DNA from: Tenggerimyces flavus
Lineage (GTDB): Bacteria > Actinomycetota > Actinomycetes > Propionibacteriales > Actinopolymorphaceae
NCBI RefSeq assembly: GCF_016907715.1
Contig: NZ_JAFBCM010000001.1
Coordinates: 744,001 to 808,000, forward strand
Direction of reading: 5' to 3'
DNA length: 64,000 bases
Positions within the stretch are counted from its first letter, which is position 1, and each line of letters begins with the position of its first letter. Both the position numbers and the translations under genes were made by a program. This document shows positions 42,122-53,155 of the stretch, piece after piece. The notes beneath the pieces are model-generated. The model was not told where the DNA came from, searched no databases, and saw only the letters and a program-made list of their open reading frames with translations.

Positions 42122-43279
42122 TTACCTTGACATCCAGACATCTGCGACGAGAGGGACACCGGGCCGGTACGCCAGATGGACGTAGTGCGGTGTGGCGAGG
42201 ATCACCAAATCGGCCCTCGAACCCAGGTTTAGGACCCCCACGTCCTGGCGACGCAGCGCCCGCGCGCCCCCAGCCGTGGCGGCCCAGACCGCCTCGGCAG
42301 GCGTCATCCGCATCTCCCGTACGGCAAGAGCAATACAGAACGGTATCGACGAGGTGTACGACGACCCCGGGTTGCAGTCCGTCGCCAGCGCCACGGTGAC
42401 GCCCGCGTCGAGCAGCCTCCGCGCGTCCGGATAGCTCGATCTGGTGGAGAATTCCGCGCCTGGCAACAAGGTTGCGACCACGCCGGAGTCCGCGAGCGCG
42501 GTCACGTCGGCGTCCGTGAGGTGCGTGCAGTGGTCGGCGGAGGCCGCCCCGAGCTCGCAGGCGAGCTGGACGCCAGGCCCGGGACCGAGCTGGTTGGCGT
42601 GCACGCGTACGCCCAGGCCCGCCGCGGCGCCCGCCGCGAGCACGGCGCGGCTCTGGTCGGCGTCGAACGCGCCCCGCTCACAAAACACGTCGACCCAGCG
42701 GGCATAAGGCCGGCAGGCCTCGAGCATCCGCCCCGCGACGAGCTCGACGTAGTCGTCCGAACGGCCGGTGAATTCCTCGGGAATCACGTGGGCGCCGAGA
42801 AACGTGGTTTCCTCGGTGAATTCCTTGGCTAATGCAAGCGAACGTTTCTCGTCGTTCACCGTCAGGCCATATCCGCTCTTGATCTCGAACGTCGTCGTGC
42901 CTTGCCGGCGCATTTCACCGACGAGCCGTGCGATGTTCGCCGAGAGTTGTTCGTCTGCGGACGATCTCGTGGCGGCCACCGTGGTCCGAATGCCGCCAGC
43001 GGCGTACGACTCACCGGCCATCCGCGCCGCGAACTCCGCCGATCGGTCGCCGGCGAACACCAGGTGCGCGTGGCTGTCGACGAATCCCGGCAGCACGCAG
43101 CGCCCGCCCGCGTCGACGCGCTGGTCGGCGTCCGGCACCCGGCTGGACGGACCGACCCACACGACCCGCTCCCACTCGACGACGAGCGCCGCGTCCGGGA
43201 TCTCGCCGAGCGGCCCGGACCCGAGCGACGGGTCGTTCGTCACCAGCAGGCCGATCCCCGTCAGCGCGGTCGTGCTCAT
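42122..43279 (-). CDS. hutI: Imidazolonepropionase
   Basis: A 385-residue amidohydrolase. The metal-binding strand is [17 protein letters not shown]. It also has [35 protein letters not shown] and [38 protein letters not shown] and [19 protein letters not shown] with the catalytic Asp follow. It opens imidazolone-propionate to formiminoglutamate, the third step of histidine breakdown. It is the last gene of the hut operon, and its ATG overlaps the hutF stop. Confidence 0.97.
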   Translation of the reverse strand: MSTTALTGIGLLVTNDPSLGSGPLGEIPDAALVVEWERVVWVGPSSRVPDADQRVDAGGRCVLPGFVDSHAHLVFAGDRSAEFAARMAGESYAAGGIRTTVAATRSSADEQLSANIARLVGEMRRQGTTTFEIKSGYGLTVNDEKRSLALAKEFTEETTFLGAHVIPEEFTGRSDDYVELVAGRMLEACRPYARWVDVFCERGAFDADQSRAVLAAGAAAGLGVRVHANQLGPGPGVQLACELGAASADHCTHLTDADVTALADSGVVATLLPGAEFSTRSSYPDARRLLDAGVTVALATDCNPGSSYTSSIPFCIALAVREMRMTPAEAVWAATAGGARALRRQDVGVLNLGSRADLVILATPHYVHLAYRPGVPLVADVWMSR

Positions 43280-44595
43280 GCCAGTGCCTTCCAGATCGCT
43301 CCAAGAGAACGGTCGAGCAGCTCACCCACGTCGCCCAGCACGTGCTGCCCGTCGGCGACGACGACCCGCCCACCGGACACCACCGAGTGCACGTCCGTCG
43401 CGGTCGCGGCGAAGACGAGGCTGTCGAGCTCGGCGCCCGCCGTCCGGGCGGTCGTGGTCCGTACGGTCACCAGGTCGGCCCAGGCGCCCGGCGCGAGCAT
43501 CCCCGCGTCGGCGAACCCGAGCGCCGCGTGCCCGTCCTCGGTCACGACACGCAGCAGGTCGTCCGGTGACCAGTGTCCGCGCTCCTCCGTACGCAGCCGC
43601 TCGTTCAGCTCCAGCGCCCGCGCCTCCTCGAACAGGTCGATCACCGCCTGGCTGTCCGAGCCCACGCACACCGGGCTGCCGGCCAGCGCGAGAGCGGGCG
43701 CGGGGCCGATGCCGTCGGCGAGGTCGCGTTCGGTCGTCGGGCACATGCAGATCGCCGTACGGCTGCCGCCCAACGTCCGGATGTCGCTGGCCTCGAGGTG
43801 GGTCGCGTGCACGGCGGTCGAGCGCGGCCCGAGGACGCCGGCGTCGTTCAGCAGCTGCGTCGGCGTGGTGCGGTACGCGGCGAGACAGTCGGAGTTCTCT
43901 TTGCGCTGCTCCGAAAGGTGGACGTGCAGCGGCGCGTCCGGGAGCGCGGCCGCGACCACCGGCAGCTGGTCGACGGGCACCGCGCGAACGGAGTGGACGG
44001 CGGCGCCGATGACGAGGTCGGGCGCACCGTCCAGCTCGGCGACGCGTTCGGCCCAGCGGTCGGCATCGCCGTCGCCGTAGCGCTGCTGGACCCCGTCGAG
44101 CGGCCGCCCGAACCCGGCGGACAGGTAGCACGTGTCGAGCAGCGTGATCCGCAGCCCGGCCTCCCGCGCGGCCTCGATCAGCGCGACGCCCATCGCGTTC
44201 GGGTCGGCATACGGGACGCCGCCGGGCGCGTGGTGCAGGTAGTGGAACTCGCCCACGCAAGTGACGCCGGCCAGCGCCATCTCCGCGTACGTGGCGAGCG
44301 CGAGCTCGTAGTAGCTGTCCGGGTCGAGCATGGCGGCGACGTCGTACATCTGTTCGCGCCAGGTCCAGAAGCTGCCGCGGCCGCCGTGGGTCCGGCCGCG
44401 GAGCGCGCGATGGAACGCGTGGGAGTGCGCGTTCGCGAGCCCGGGCAACGTGAGGCCGGCGAACCGGTGCGCGTCCGGCGACGGATCGACGTCGGCCTCG
44501 ACGGCGACGATCCGTTCGCCTTCGACGTGGACGAGTACCCGATCCGCCACGACGCCGGGAGGCAGCCAGGCGTGCTCACACCAGTACGTGGTCAC
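43276..44595 (-). CDS. hutF: Formimidoylglutamate deiminase
   Basis: A 439-residue amidohydrolase starting at GTG 44593-44595, which overlaps the previous stop (GTGA). The metal site is [18 protein letters not shown]. It continues with [30 protein letters not shown] and [19 protein letters not shown]. The last metal-binding region is [22 protein letters not shown]. HutF deiminates formimidoylglutamate to N-formylglutamate with release of ammonia, which defines the two-step route of pseudomonads and many actinobacteria. The next step would be a deformylase. Confidence 0.94.
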   Translation of the reverse strand: MTTYWCEHAWLPPGVVADRVLVHVEGERIVAVEADVDPSPDAHRFAGLTLPGLANAHSHAFHRALRGRTHGGRGSFWTWREQMYDVAAMLDPDSYYELALATYAEMALAGVTCVGEFHYLHHAPGGVPYADPNAMGVALIEAAREAGLRITLLDTCYLSAGFGRPLDGVQQRYGDGDADRWAERVAELDGAPDLVIGAAVHSVRAVPVDQLPVVAAALPDAPLHVHLSEQRKENSDCLAAYRTTPTQLLNDAGVLGPRSTAVHATHLEASDIRTLGGSRTAICMCPTTERDLADGIGPAPALALAGSPVCVGSDSQAVIDLFEEARALELNERLRTEERGHWSPDDLLRVVTEDGHAALGFADAGMLAPGAWADLVTVRTTTARTAGAELDSLVFAATATDVHSVVSGGRVVVADGQHVLGDVGELLDRSLGAIWKALA

Positions 44596-45797
44596 GCGAG
44601 CAGCTCCTCGAGGACGGCGGCGAGCGCGTCGACCCCGGCGAGGCAGTCGTCGCGCTCGGCGAACTCCGCGGGCGAGTGCGAGACGCCCGTCGGGTTGCGG
44701 ACGAACAGCATCGCGACCGGTACGCCCGCGTCGGCGAGGATGCCGGCGTCGTGCCCGGCCTGGGTCGGCAGGGTGGGTACGCCCCCGAGGCGCTCGTCGA
44801 GCCGCTGGCGGAGGGCGTGGTCGAACATGACGAGCGGCGTCAGCGACTCCGGCGTGACCTCGGTCGTGGTGCCGTCGCGGCTGGCGCGATCCGTTGCCTG
44901 CTTGCCGATCGTGCCGACGAGGATGCCGAGCGTCTCGTCGTCGGCCGCGCGCGCGTCGAGCCAGGCTCGCACCTCCGAGGGCACGGCGTTCGTCCCGTTC
45001 GGCTCGACCTCGATCCGCCCGAACGTCGCCCGGGCGCCGGCGAGGCGGGCCTGCTTGTTCGCGGCGAGCGCGGTCATCGCGTACGTGAGCATCGGGTCGT
45101 GCCTGTCCTCCATCAGCGTCGTACCGGCGTGGTTTGCCTCGCCACGGAAGGTGAAACGCCAACGTCCGTGCGGCCAGATGCTCTCCGCGAGCGCGACCGG
45201 CGCGTCGAGGTCGACCAGGCCGCGGCCCTGCTCGACGTGCAGCTCGACGAACGTGCCGATCCGCCGCAGCGTCTCCTCGTCCCGCCCCACGCCGCCGGGG
45301 TCGTGGCCGGCGGCGCTCATCGCGGACGCGTACGTCGTACCCTCGTTGTCGGTCAGACCGAGCGCCCGCGCCGGCGTCAACGCGCCGGTCAGCAGCCGCG
45401 ATCCCGCGCAGGCGATGCCGAATCGAGCGCCTTCCTCGTCGGCGAACGCGGCGACGCCGAGTGGCCGGGCAGGCTGGAATCCCTTGCTACGCAGGAGATC
45501 CACGGCGGCGAACGCCGACACGACCCCGAGCGGACCGTCGTACGCGCCGCCGTCCGGCACCGAGTCGAGATGTGAACCGGTCACCACTCCCGGACCGGAG
45601 GCGTCGGGATTCCCCCACCAGGCAAAGAGATTCCCGTTGCGGTCGGTCACGACGTCGAGCGACCGCCTCGCCGCCTCGGCCACGAACCACTCGCGGCACT
45701 GCAGGTCCTCGGCACTCCAGACGAACCTGCGGTATCCACCAGAGCGGTCATCACGCCCGACGGGATGCAGGTCCGTCCAGAGCTGGTCGAACGTCAC
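44592..45797 (-). CDS. M20-family amidohydrolase (AllC/HyuC type) in the hut operon
   Basis: A 401-residue protein of the M20 peptidase family, close to allantoate amidohydrolase and N-carbamoyl-L-amino-acid hydrolase. Metal-site motifs are [19 protein letters not shown] (His/Asp), [10 protein letters not shown] (two Glu), VELHVEQG and the C-terminal [11 protein letters not shown]. The dimerisation lid domain lies at about 205-315 ([15 protein letters not shown]). It stands where a hut operon of this type needs an N-formylglutamate deformylase (hutG), which is absent, so this enzyme probably takes that role. The start overlaps the hutU stop by ATGA. Confidence 0.85.
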   Translation of the reverse strand: MTFDQLWTDLHPVGRDDRSGGYRRFVWSAEDLQCREWFVAEAARRSLDVVTDRNGNLFAWWGNPDASGPGVVTGSHLDSVPDGGAYDGPLGVVSAFAAVDLLRSKGFQPARPLGVAAFADEEGARFGIACAGSRLLTGALTPARALGLTDNEGTTYASAMSAAGHDPGGVGRDEETLRRIGTFVELHVEQGRGLVDLDAPVALAESIWPHGRWRFTFRGEANHAGTTLMEDRHDPMLTYAMTALAANKQARLAGARATFGRIEVEPNGTNAVPSEVRAWLDARAADDETLGILVGTIGKQATDRASRDGTTTEVTPESLTPLVMFDHALRQRLDERLGGVPTLPTQAGHDAGILADAGVPVAMLFVRNPTGVSHSPAEFAERDDCLAGVDALAAVLEELLA

Positions 45798-47467
45798 GAC
45801 ACCTCGGGCGGGTGCTCGTGCATCGGCACGCGGACGGAACGTTCCGTCGCGACCTCCGACGCGCGCTCGTACCCGGCGTCGACGTGACGGATCACGCCCA
45901 TGCCCGGGTCGTTCGTCAACACCCGTTCGAGTTTCTGCGCCGCGAGCGGCGTGCCGTCAGCGACCGAGACCTGGCCGGCGTGGATCGAACGGCCCATGCC
46001 GACGCCACCGCCGTGGTGAATGCTGACCCACGAGGCACCGGAGGCGACGTTGACCATCGCGTTGAGCAGCGGCCAGTCCGCGATCGCGTCGGACCCGTCG
46101 AGCATCGACTCGGTCTCGCGGTACGGCGACGCGACCGAGCCGCAGTCGAGATGGTCGCGGCCGATCACGATCGGCGCCTTGACTTCGCCGGACGCGACGA
46201 GCTCGTTGAAGCGCAAGCCAGCCTTGTCACGTTCGCCGTAACCCAGCCAGCAGATCCGGGCCGGCAACCCCTGGAACTGCACCTTCTCGCCAGCGAGCCG
46301 AATCCACCGCGCGAGCGGCTCGTTCTCCGGGAACAGGTCGAGCACCGCACGGTCCGTCACCGCGATGTCGGCCGGGTCACCGGACAGCGCGACCCAGCGG
46401 AACGGGCCTTTTCCCTCACAGAACAAGGGACGAATGTACGCGGGCACGAAGCCAGGGAAGTCGAACGCGCGGCTGTAGCCGGCCTTGCGCGCCTCGTCGC
46501 GGATCGAGTTGCCGTAGTCGAACACCTCGGCGTCGTTGTCGGAGAACGCGACCATGGTCTCGACGTGCTTGGCCATCGACTCGCGGGCGCGCTCGGTGAA
46601 GGCGGCCGGGTCCTTCTCCCGTTCGGCCTTCCAGTCCTCGAACGCGACGCCCATCGGCAAGTACGCAAGGGGATCGTGCGCGGACGTCTGGTCGGTGACG
46701 ATGTCGATGGGCACGCCGCGCGCGAGGATCTTCGGGTGGATCTCGGCGGCGTTGCCGAGCAGGCCGATCGAGAGCGGCTTGCGTTCACGCTTGGCCCATT
46801 CCGCGAGCTGCAGCGCGTGGTCGAGCGAGTCGGCCATGACGCCGAGGTAGCCCTGGTCGATCCGGCGGCGGATGCGGCTCTCGTCGACCTCGACGCAGAG
46901 CGCGACGCCACCGTTCATCGTCACGGCGAGTGGCTGCGCGCCGCCCATGCCGCCGAGCCCGGCGGTCAGCGTGATCGTGCCGGCGAGGTCGCCGTCGAAC
47001 CGCTTGGCGGCGACGGCGGCGAACGTCTCGTACGTTCCCTGCAGGATGCCCTGCGTGCCGATGTAGATCCACGAGCCCGCGGTCATCTGCCCGTACATCG
47101 TGAGTCCGAGTGCCTCGAGCCGGCGGAACTCCTCCCAGTTGGCCCAGTCGCCGACCAGGTTGGAGTTCGCGAGCAGCACGCGCGGCGCCCACTCGTGCGT
47201 CTGGAACACGCCGACCGGGCGGCCGGACTGCACGAGCATGGTCTCGTCGCCCTTGAGGTGCTCGAGCGTACGGATCAGCGCCTCGAAGCTGGGCCAGTCT
47301 CTTGCGGCCTTGCCGGTGCCGCCGTAGACGACGAGCTCGTCGGGGTGCTCGGCGACCTCGGGGTCGAGGTTGTTCTGCAGCATCCGCAGCGCGGCTTCCT
47401 GCGGCCAGCCCTGGGCGTGCACGGTCGTGCCGCGCGGGGCGGTGACTGTCCGGGGTCCCTCGTTCAT
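45794..47467 (-). CDS. hutU: Urocanate hydratase
   Basis: A 557-residue protein of typical urocanase length. It starts [18 protein letters not shown] and carries [15 protein letters not shown]. The NAD+-binding segment is [40 protein letters not shown] and [16 protein letters not shown] follow, and the end is [20 protein letters not shown]. It hydrates urocanate to imidazolonepropionate, the second step of histidine breakdown. The ATG overlaps the hutH stop by ATGA. Confidence 0.98.
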   Translation of the reverse strand: MNEGPRTVTAPRGTTVHAQGWPQEAALRMLQNNLDPEVAEHPDELVVYGGTGKAARDWPSFEALIRTLEHLKGDETMLVQSGRPVGVFQTHEWAPRVLLANSNLVGDWANWEEFRRLEALGLTMYGQMTAGSWIYIGTQGILQGTYETFAAVAAKRFDGDLAGTITLTAGLGGMGGAQPLAVTMNGGVALCVEVDESRIRRRIDQGYLGVMADSLDHALQLAEWAKRERKPLSIGLLGNAAEIHPKILARGVPIDIVTDQTSAHDPLAYLPMGVAFEDWKAEREKDPAAFTERARESMAKHVETMVAFSDNDAEVFDYGNSIRDEARKAGYSRAFDFPGFVPAYIRPLFCEGKGPFRWVALSGDPADIAVTDRAVLDLFPENEPLARWIRLAGEKVQFQGLPARICWLGYGERDKAGLRFNELVASGEVKAPIVIGRDHLDCGSVASPYRETESMLDGSDAIADWPLLNAMVNVASGASWVSIHHGGGVGMGRSIHAGQVSVADGTPLAAQKLERVLTNDPGMGVIRHVDAGYERASEVATERSVRVPMHEHPPEVS

Positions 47468-49008
47468 CGGCTCACCTCCTGCCCCGACACTACGAGGTCC
47501 GCGGTGGCGATTGCGGTGCCGTTGCGGACGAGTTCGACGGCGGCCTCGATGTCGGGAGCGAGGAGGCGGTCGGGACCGGGGCCGGGGACGGTCTCGCGGA
47601 GCTTGTCGACGACCGCTTTCGTGGCGGGGGCAGGCGTCAAGGGTGCGCGGAGATCGAGGCCGCGGGCAGCGGTGAGCAGCTCGATCGCGAGGACCCTGGT
47701 CAGGCCGTCGACGACCTTGCGCAGCTTGCGGGCGGCGTGCCAGCCCATGCTCACGTGGTCCTCCTGCATCGCGCTGCTCGGGATCGAGTCGACGCTGGCG
47801 GGGGCGGCGAGGCGCTTGAGCTCAGTCACGATGCCGGCCTGGGTGTACTGGGCGATCATGTGGCCGGAGTCGACGCCGGGGTCGTGGGCGAGGAACGCGT
47901 TGAGGCCGTGGCTTCTTGCGGTGTCGAGGAACCGATCCGTCCTGCGTTCGGACATGCTCGCGACGTCGGCGGCGACGATCGCGAGGAAGTCGAGGACGTA
48001 CGCGACGGGAGCGCCATGGAAGTTGCCGTTGCTCTCCACGCGACCGTCGGGGAGGACGACGGGGTTGTCGATGGCGGCTTGGAGCTCCCGTTGGGCGACC
48101 GTGCGGGCGTGCTCGAGGGTGTCTCTCGCGGCGCCGTTCACCTGGGGCGAGCAGCGGAGCGAGTAGGCGTCCTGCACGCGGTTGCAGTCGGGGGTGCGGT
48201 GGCTGTCCATGATCTTGGAGCCGTCGAGGAGCTGTCGCATGTGCCTGGCCGCCTCAGCTTGCCCGGGGTGCGGCCTGAGGGCTTGCAGGTCGGCGGCGAA
48301 GACGCGGTCGGTGCCGAGCAGGCCCTCGACTGACATCGCGGCGGTGAGGTCGGCGGTTTTGAGCAGCATCTCGAGGTCGTGGCTGGCGAGCGCGAGCATG
48401 CCCAGCATCCCGTCCGTGCCGTTGATGAGCGCGAGCCCCTCCTTCTCGGCGAGGGTGACGGGCTCGATGCCTTTCTCTCGGAGAGCGTTGGCCGCCTGTC
48501 GCAGCTGGCCGTCGAGCCTGACTGTGCCCTCGCCGGTGAGGACGACGGCGACGTGGGAGAGCGGGGCGAGGTCGCCGGAGCAGCCGAGGCTTCCGTACTC
48601 GGGAACGACGGGCGTGATGCCGTGGTTGAGCAGGGCCTCGAGGGTCCTTGCTGTCTGGAGTCTGATGCCGGTGCGTCCGGTGGCGAGCGTGGAGAGCCGG
48701 AGCAGCATGAGCGCCCGTACGACCTCCCGCTCCACCTCAGGCCCGGAGCCGGCGGCGTGCGAACGGATCAGCGACCGCTGCAACTGGGCCCGCCGCTCGA
48801 CCGGAATGTGCTTGGTCGCGAGCGCCCCGAACCCCGTGGAGATGCCATAAGCCGGCTCCGGCGACGCGGCCAGCTTCTCGACGGCAGCCCGACTCGCCTC
48901 AATGGCCGCCACAGCCTCAGCACTCAGCTCAACCGCCGCACCACCCCTCGCGACAGCAACGACGTCCGCTTCGGTCAGCGGCCCAACCCCAACAACGACG
49001 CTAGTCAT
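47464..49008 (-). CDS. hutH: Histidine ammonia-lyase
   Basis: A 514-residue protein. ATG 49006-49008 fits the family's N-terminus ([20 protein letters not shown]); an ATG three codons earlier, with GGGGGA upstream, is possible. The MIO cofactor forms from the Cys143-Ser144-Gly145 triad in [14 protein letters not shown]. The alanine of most bacterial enzymes is a cysteine here, as is known for Streptomyces Hut[19 protein letters not shown] and [12 protein letters not shown] follow, as in the family. It removes ammonia from histidine to give urocanate. It is first in the operon hutH-hutU-M20-hutF-hutI. No HutC-type regulator is adjacent. Confidence 0.97.
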   Translation of the reverse strand: MTSVVVGVGPLTEADVVAVARGGAAVELSAEAVAAIEASRAAVEKLAASPEPAYGISTGFGALATKHIPVERRAQLQRSLIRSHAAGSGPEVEREVVRALMLLRLSTLATGRTGIRLQTARTLEALLNHGITPVVPEYGSLGCSGDLAPLSHVAVVLTGEGTVRLDGQLRQAANALREKGIEPVTLAEKEGLALINGTDGMLGMLALASHDLEMLLKTADLTAAMSVEGLLGTDRVFAADLQALRPHPGQAEAARHMRQLLDGSKIMDSHRTPDCNRVQDAYSLRCSPQVNGAARDTLEHARTVAQRELQAAIDNPVVLPDGRVESNGNFHGAPVAYVLDFLAIVAADVASMSERRTDRFLDTARSHGLNAFLAHDPGVDSGHMIAQYTQAGIVTELKRLAAPASVDSIPSSAMQEDHVSMGWHAARKLRKVVDGLTRVLAIELLTAARGLDLRAPLTPAPATKAVVDKLRETVPGPGPDRLLAPDIEAAVELVRNGTAIATADLVVSGQEVSR

Positions 49009-49053
49009 GCCCCACATGGTGCGCGATCCCCCAACCAACGCCGCGCGAGGGGA

Positions 49054-51075
49054 TCAGTCCGCGTCGATGATCGCCCGCACCTGCTCCTCGGTCATAATCC
49101 CCGCGTACACCCGGACGTCGTCGACGTCCCCCACGAACGCCGTCGTGGACTCGCTGTTCGGCAGGACCTCCCCGAACGTGAGCGGCTCATCGCTGTGCCA
49201 TACCTTCGGCACGAGGTCGGTAAAGCTACGGTCGGTGAGGTAATAGCTCCGCTGGAGGCCGCGAGCACTGTCGTAAACGAGCGCCGCGTACCGCCACTGG
49301 CCCCAGATTCCGTCGCTCCCCTTCTCCTTTCGATCGACAAGGAAGTTCGAGCTCCGCGACATGGCCCATGCGTAGGTCCACCACCACTCCGGCTTGGTGA
49401 TCGCCAGCTCGACGTTCGGACGGTCGCTGAAGCCGGCAGGAACCGCACCGCCCTGCGCGATGACCGGGCCTACCGCCGAGGCTCGGAGCGGCCTGACGCG
49501 CGCGGTGATCGTGAAGCTACCCGTGCCGTCGACGACCGGTCCCTTGGTTCGTGCCGTGCCTTCCGAGCGCGCGTTCAGCCGGAGCGCGGTGCCGTAGCCG
49601 CCACCGGCGTCGACCCAGTCGACCCCGGCGCCGACGTCGACCGCGTGGCCGTGCCCGCTCGAGTCGGCCGCGGCTGGGCCGGCTCCCTCATCGAACTTCC
49701 AATGCGCCACGAGCTCAGGTTGCGGCTTCTGTGCGCCGTCCTCTACGTCGAAGACCGGCCGGATCTCATCGCTCGGCAGGGCTCGGTTCCACAGCTTGAC
49801 GTGGTCGATCGCCCCGGTCAGCGCCCCGAACGTGAGCGGCCCGGCCGCGCTGCTGCCCCCGAAGGCGGAAACCTCCGCCTCGAGTCTTCCGTTGACGTAG
49901 AGCCGCTGCTCGTGCGCGACTGAGTCGTACACCCCGAGCAGATGGGTCCATTGGCCCTTGGCGACCTTGGTGACGAACGTCGCCGTGCTCTGCCGTTGGA
50001 ACGACCAGGCGCCACCGGAACGCAGCAGCGCGAACCCGGGCTGGCTGACGACCCTGGCGTCCTGCGTCCCGTCGAGACGGACCCACGCCGACACGCTGAA
50101 GCTCTTCGAGGTGTCGACCACCGCTCCGGTCGTCGCCGCGGTGCCGCCGGACCCGAGCCGCAGGGTGCCGTTCAGCCGCCCCGTGTTCTCCCAGGTCGGC
50201 GTGGCGTTGGTGACCCTCGCGTCGTGATCGCCGACGTAGTCGACCGCGGTGGCACCGGAGCGCTCGTCGAACCGCCAGGCTGCGACTGGCTGCGGCGCCC
50301 CACCCACGCGGAACGTCCACTTGTTCACCTGCGAGGTGTTGCCGGCTTCGTCGATCACGTACGCGCTGAAGGTATTCAGCCCGAAACGCCAAGGGGTCAC
50401 GCTGACGACCGCGCTACGATCACTCTCGGTGGGTGTCGCGGTCCGCCACGGATCGTTGTTCAGGCGGTACTTGAAGAACGCGCCGCGGCGATCGTCTTCG
50501 ACCAGGCGGAACCGGCCGGCTTGACCAGGCTTCCCGTACGCCCTGTCACGACCCTCCTCGGGATTCCAGCCCTGCTCGGCGCCGCGGTAGCGCGGATAGT
50601 CGACGGAGTCGATCCACCCGCTGGTCTGGCGGTCGATCTTGAAGTAGCAGAACGTCGACCACTTGCCGGCGATGATCGTGTCGTCGGCCCGGACTCGCCA
50701 GCGGTAGACACCTGGGTGGGTGACCTTCCTCGACGACAGGGACATCCGGACCGTCGACGGGTTCAGGACTCTGGGGCTGAGGCCGACCCAGATGCGGCTG
50801 CCCGTGAGCCCGGAGTAGACCTCGACCCGGAGGCTGAGCCGGCGGGCGCGGCCGTCGGGGTCGGTGAGGGTTGCCTGGATCGCGGGGGTGTCCCGTACCA
50901 AAGTGGGGCGGTGGTCCGGCCCGCAGTGCACATCCCGGGGGGCGGCGATCCGGAGGTTGTTGGGCACGTTCGGCGGGCGGTTGGTGGCTGCCTGGCCCAT
51001 GGGCGCCGCGGCTAGGAGCGCGGTGATGGCTAGTGACAGGACTGTGGCGCGGCGCGCGTGAGTAACCCACCCCAT
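49054..51075 (-). CDS. Secreted protein with two LamG/concanavalin-like domains
   Basis: A 673-residue protein with a signal peptide (basic HARRATVLSLAITALLAA, cleavage near MGQAA). Residues about 30-265 form a module also found in the secreted protein at 8125-9462 (RPPNVPNNLRIAAP, CG, TPAIQATLTDPDG, then TPWRFGLNTFSAYVIDEAGN). Two LamG domains follow, at about 270-440 (VAAWRFDERSGATAVDYVG, GAIDHVKLWNRALPSDEI) and 455-670 (VAHWKFDEGAGPAAADSSG, GDVDDVRVYAGIMTEEQV). No catalytic domain is seen. It is probably a surface or secreted adhesion/binding protein. The gene ends 45 nt before hutH starts, on the same strand. Confidence 0.85.
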   Translation of the reverse strand: MGWVTHARRATVLSLAITALLAAAPMGQAATNRPPNVPNNLRIAAPRDVHCGPDHRPTLVRDTPAIQATLTDPDGRARRLSLRVEVYSGLTGSRIWVGLSPRVLNPSTVRMSLSSRKVTHPGVYRWRVRADDTIIAGKWSTFCYFKIDRQTSGWIDSVDYPRYRGAEQGWNPEEGRDRAYGKPGQAGRFRLVEDDRRGAFFKYRLNNDPWRTATPTESDRSAVVSVTPWRFGLNTFSAYVIDEAGNTSQVNKWTFRVGGAPQPVAAWRFDERSGATAVDYVGDHDARVTNATPTWENTGRLNGTLRLGSGGTAATTGAVVDTSKSFSVSAWVRLDGTQDARVVSQPGFALLRSGGAWSFQRQSTATFVTKVAKGQWTHLLGVYDSVAHEQRLYVNGRLEAEVSAFGGSSAAGPLTFGALTGAIDHVKLWNRALPSDEIRPVFDVEDGAQKPQPELVAHWKFDEGAGPAAADSSGHGHAVDVGAGVDWVDAGGGYGTALRLNARSEGTARTKGPVVDGTGSFTITARVRPLRASAVGPVIAQGGAVPAGFSDRPNVELAITKPEWWWTYAWAMSRSSNFLVDRKEKGSDGIWGQWRYAALVYDSARGLQRSYYLTDRSFTDLVPKVWHSDEPLTFGEVLPNSESTTAFVGDVDDVRVYAGIMTEEQVRAIIDAD

Positions 51076-51246
51076 GTGGAACCCCTCCCCTGGGTGACAC
51101 TGCGCGCATCGTGGCAGGAAGAGGCCCCGTCCGCAAGAGGTAGAGGTGGCGCTACCTCTCGTTCTCGGGCTGGCCGGATCGAATGTGAAGCAGATCCTTC
51201 ATAGCGTCGTTCCCACGATCACAACGACGCGGGGAGTCAGCGGACT

Positions 51247-53151
51247 ATGTGGAAACGAATCGTCGTGGGTGCCGCGGTGCTCGCGACTCTTGGTGTGACC
51301 GGTGGAGTTGCCAGTGCCGCGCCGCCGGATGTGACGGATCCGGAGCAGGTGAAGGCGTTCCTCGACGAACGGGTGTCCGAGCTGCTCGCGGACGAGCGCA
51401 TCCCAGGCGCGGCGGTCTCCGTTGTCGCCAGAGGCAGGCCGGTCGCGGCGGAGGGGTACGGACTTGCCAATGTCGAGACCAAGCAGAAGGTAGAGCCGGA
51501 CAAGACCCTGTTCCCGATCGACTCGGTCTCCAAGCTGTTCACCGCTACCGCGGTCATGCAGCTCGTCGAGCAGGGCAAGGTCGACCTCCACACGGACGTC
51601 AACAGATACTTGACAGGTACCAAGGTCAGTGTGCCAAACACGTTCGAGGGCAAGCCGATCACGCTCGCCGCCCTGCTCACGCACAGCGCCGGATTCGAGG
51701 AGCTCAACGCCGGAACGTTCGCCGGCACCGATGACGACCACCCGGACTTCGACACCTATCTCAAGGAGCACCAGCCCAAGCGGGTAAGGCCGCCGGGCAT
51801 CCTCCCGGCCTACTCCAACTACGGCATCGCCCTCGCCGGCTTCGTCGTGCAGACCCAGAGTAAGCAGACCTTCGAGCAGTACGTCCAGCAACACATCCTC
51901 GAGCCGCTCGGCATGAAGCACACCACGTTCGACCAACCGCCGAGTCCCGACCTTAAGCGCAACCTCGCCACCGGCCATCGCCCGGACGGCGACCACAATC
52001 GACCGGTCGACGACGGGTACGACATCCTCGCGCCGGCAGGCGCTGCCGTCGCGACCGTCACCGACCTGAGTGAGTTCATGCTCGCGCACCTCGGCGTTGG
52101 CCAGGACCGCATCCTCAACCAGGTAACAGCAAACGAGATGCACAGCAAGCAGTTCACTCCCGACGAGCGACTCCCCGGCATGGCGTATGGCTTCTACGAA
52201 GGCGACGTCTCCGGCGAACGCACCCTCCAGCACGGCGGTGACGGCGCGGGCACGCACGGCCTCCTCACGCTGATCCCCGAACGACAAGCCGGCATCTACA
52301 TCGTCGTGAACGGCGACGGCACCGGCGTCGGCGGCACCGCGGTCGTCGAACGCCTCGCGCACGAGTTCGTCCGCCACTTCTACCCGAAGCCAGCGCAAGC
52401 GCCCATCGTCAAGCCAGCAAACAGAAGCGAGCAGGTCGAAGGAACGTACCGCTACGGCCGCATCAGCGACACCGACATCTCACGCGGCTTCGCGATCATG
52501 GAGACCACCGTCACCGTCGACGCCCAGCAGGACGGCACGCTCACCACCACCGGACGCATGTCCGTCGACCCGACCAGGACCGACGTGACCTGGCTCCCGG
52601 TCGACGACCGCCTGTACCAGGAGAAGGGCGGTGCAGGCAAACTCGCGTTCACCCAAGCCAGCAACGGCGAAACGGTGATGTCGCTCGGCGAGGACCCGAC
52701 GGTCGGCTGGACGAAGCTGCGCTGGTACGAGCAGCCCGGCCTGCACCTCGCGGTCATCGTCGGCAGCCTCCTCGTCCTGCTCACCATGCTGGCCTGGCCG
52801 GTCATCGCGCTCGTCCGGCGCGGCACCAGGCCGGGACGCGCGGCCCGCCTCGTCGCCGGAGCGATGCTGCTCGTCCTCACCGCGTTCCTCGGCGGCCTCG
52901 CGTACTACCTCAGCAACATCGACACGTTTATCGACCAACTCCTCGCCGGCTCGACGACGCTCAACGCACTGCTCACGCTGCCACTCGTCGCCGCAGTGCT
53001 GGGCATAGCTGTCATCGTCAACGCCGCACGAGCCTGGCGCAAGGGCTGGTGGAGCATCGCCGGTCGCGTTCAGTACAGCGCGATCGCCCTTGCGGTGTTG
53101 GGCTTCTTCACCATCGCGTACGAGTACAACTTCCTCGCCTGGCCCTGGTAA
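51247..53151 (+). CDS. Secreted beta-lactamase-like serine hydrolase with C-terminal membrane helices
   Basis: A 634-residue protein. The signal peptide is MWKRIVVGAAVLATLGVTGG, cleaved near ASAA. The class C beta-lactamase/penicillin-binding fold has the SxxK motif SVSK (Ser93, Lys96), YSN (Tyr189, Asn191), PAGAAVATVTDLSEFM and the third motif HGGDG near 335. A linker to about 500 is followed by about four membrane helices: HLAVIVGSLLVLLTMLAWPVIALV, ARLVAGAMLLVLTAFLGGLAYYL, LPLVAAVLGIAVIVNAA and YSAIALAVLGFFTIAYEY. The catalytic domain therefore faces outward on a membrane anchor. The true substrate is unknown (peptide, ester or lactam). Confidence 0.9.
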   Translation: MWKRIVVGAAVLATLGVTGGVASAAPPDVTDPEQVKAFLDERVSELLADERIPGAAVSVVARGRPVAAEGYGLANVETKQKVEPDKTLFPIDSVSKLFTATAVMQLVEQGKVDLHTDVNRYLTGTKVSVPNTFEGKPITLAALLTHSAGFEELNAGTFAGTDDDHPDFDTYLKEHQPKRVRPPGILPAYSNYGIALAGFVVQTQSKQTFEQYVQQHILEPLGMKHTTFDQPPSPDLKRNLATGHRPDGDHNRPVDDGYDILAPAGAAVATVTDLSEFMLAHLGVGQDRILNQVTANEMHSKQFTPDERLPGMAYGFYEGDVSGERTLQHGGDGAGTHGLLTLIPERQAGIYIVVNGDGTGVGGTAVVERLAHEFVRHFYPKPAQAPIVKPANRSEQVEGTYRYGRISDTDISRGFAIMETTVTVDAQQDGTLTTTGRMSVDPTRTDVTWLPVDDRLYQEKGGAGKLAFTQASNGETVMSLGEDPTVGWTKLRWYEQPGLHLAVIVGSLLVLLTMLAWPVIALVRRGTRPGRAARLVAGAMLLVLTAFLGGLAYYLSNIDTFIDQLLAGSTTLNALLTLPLVAAVLGIAVIVNAARAWRKGWWSIAGRVQYSAIALAVLGFFTIAYEYNFLAWPW

Positions 53152-53155
53152 GGCC

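Noticed and set aside
51136-51159. Small hairpin AGAGGTAG/CTACCTCT in the gap between the LamG and serine hydrolase genes as an operator.
   Set aside because: An 8-bp stem is not unusual in this GC-rich gap and no regulator is adjacent.
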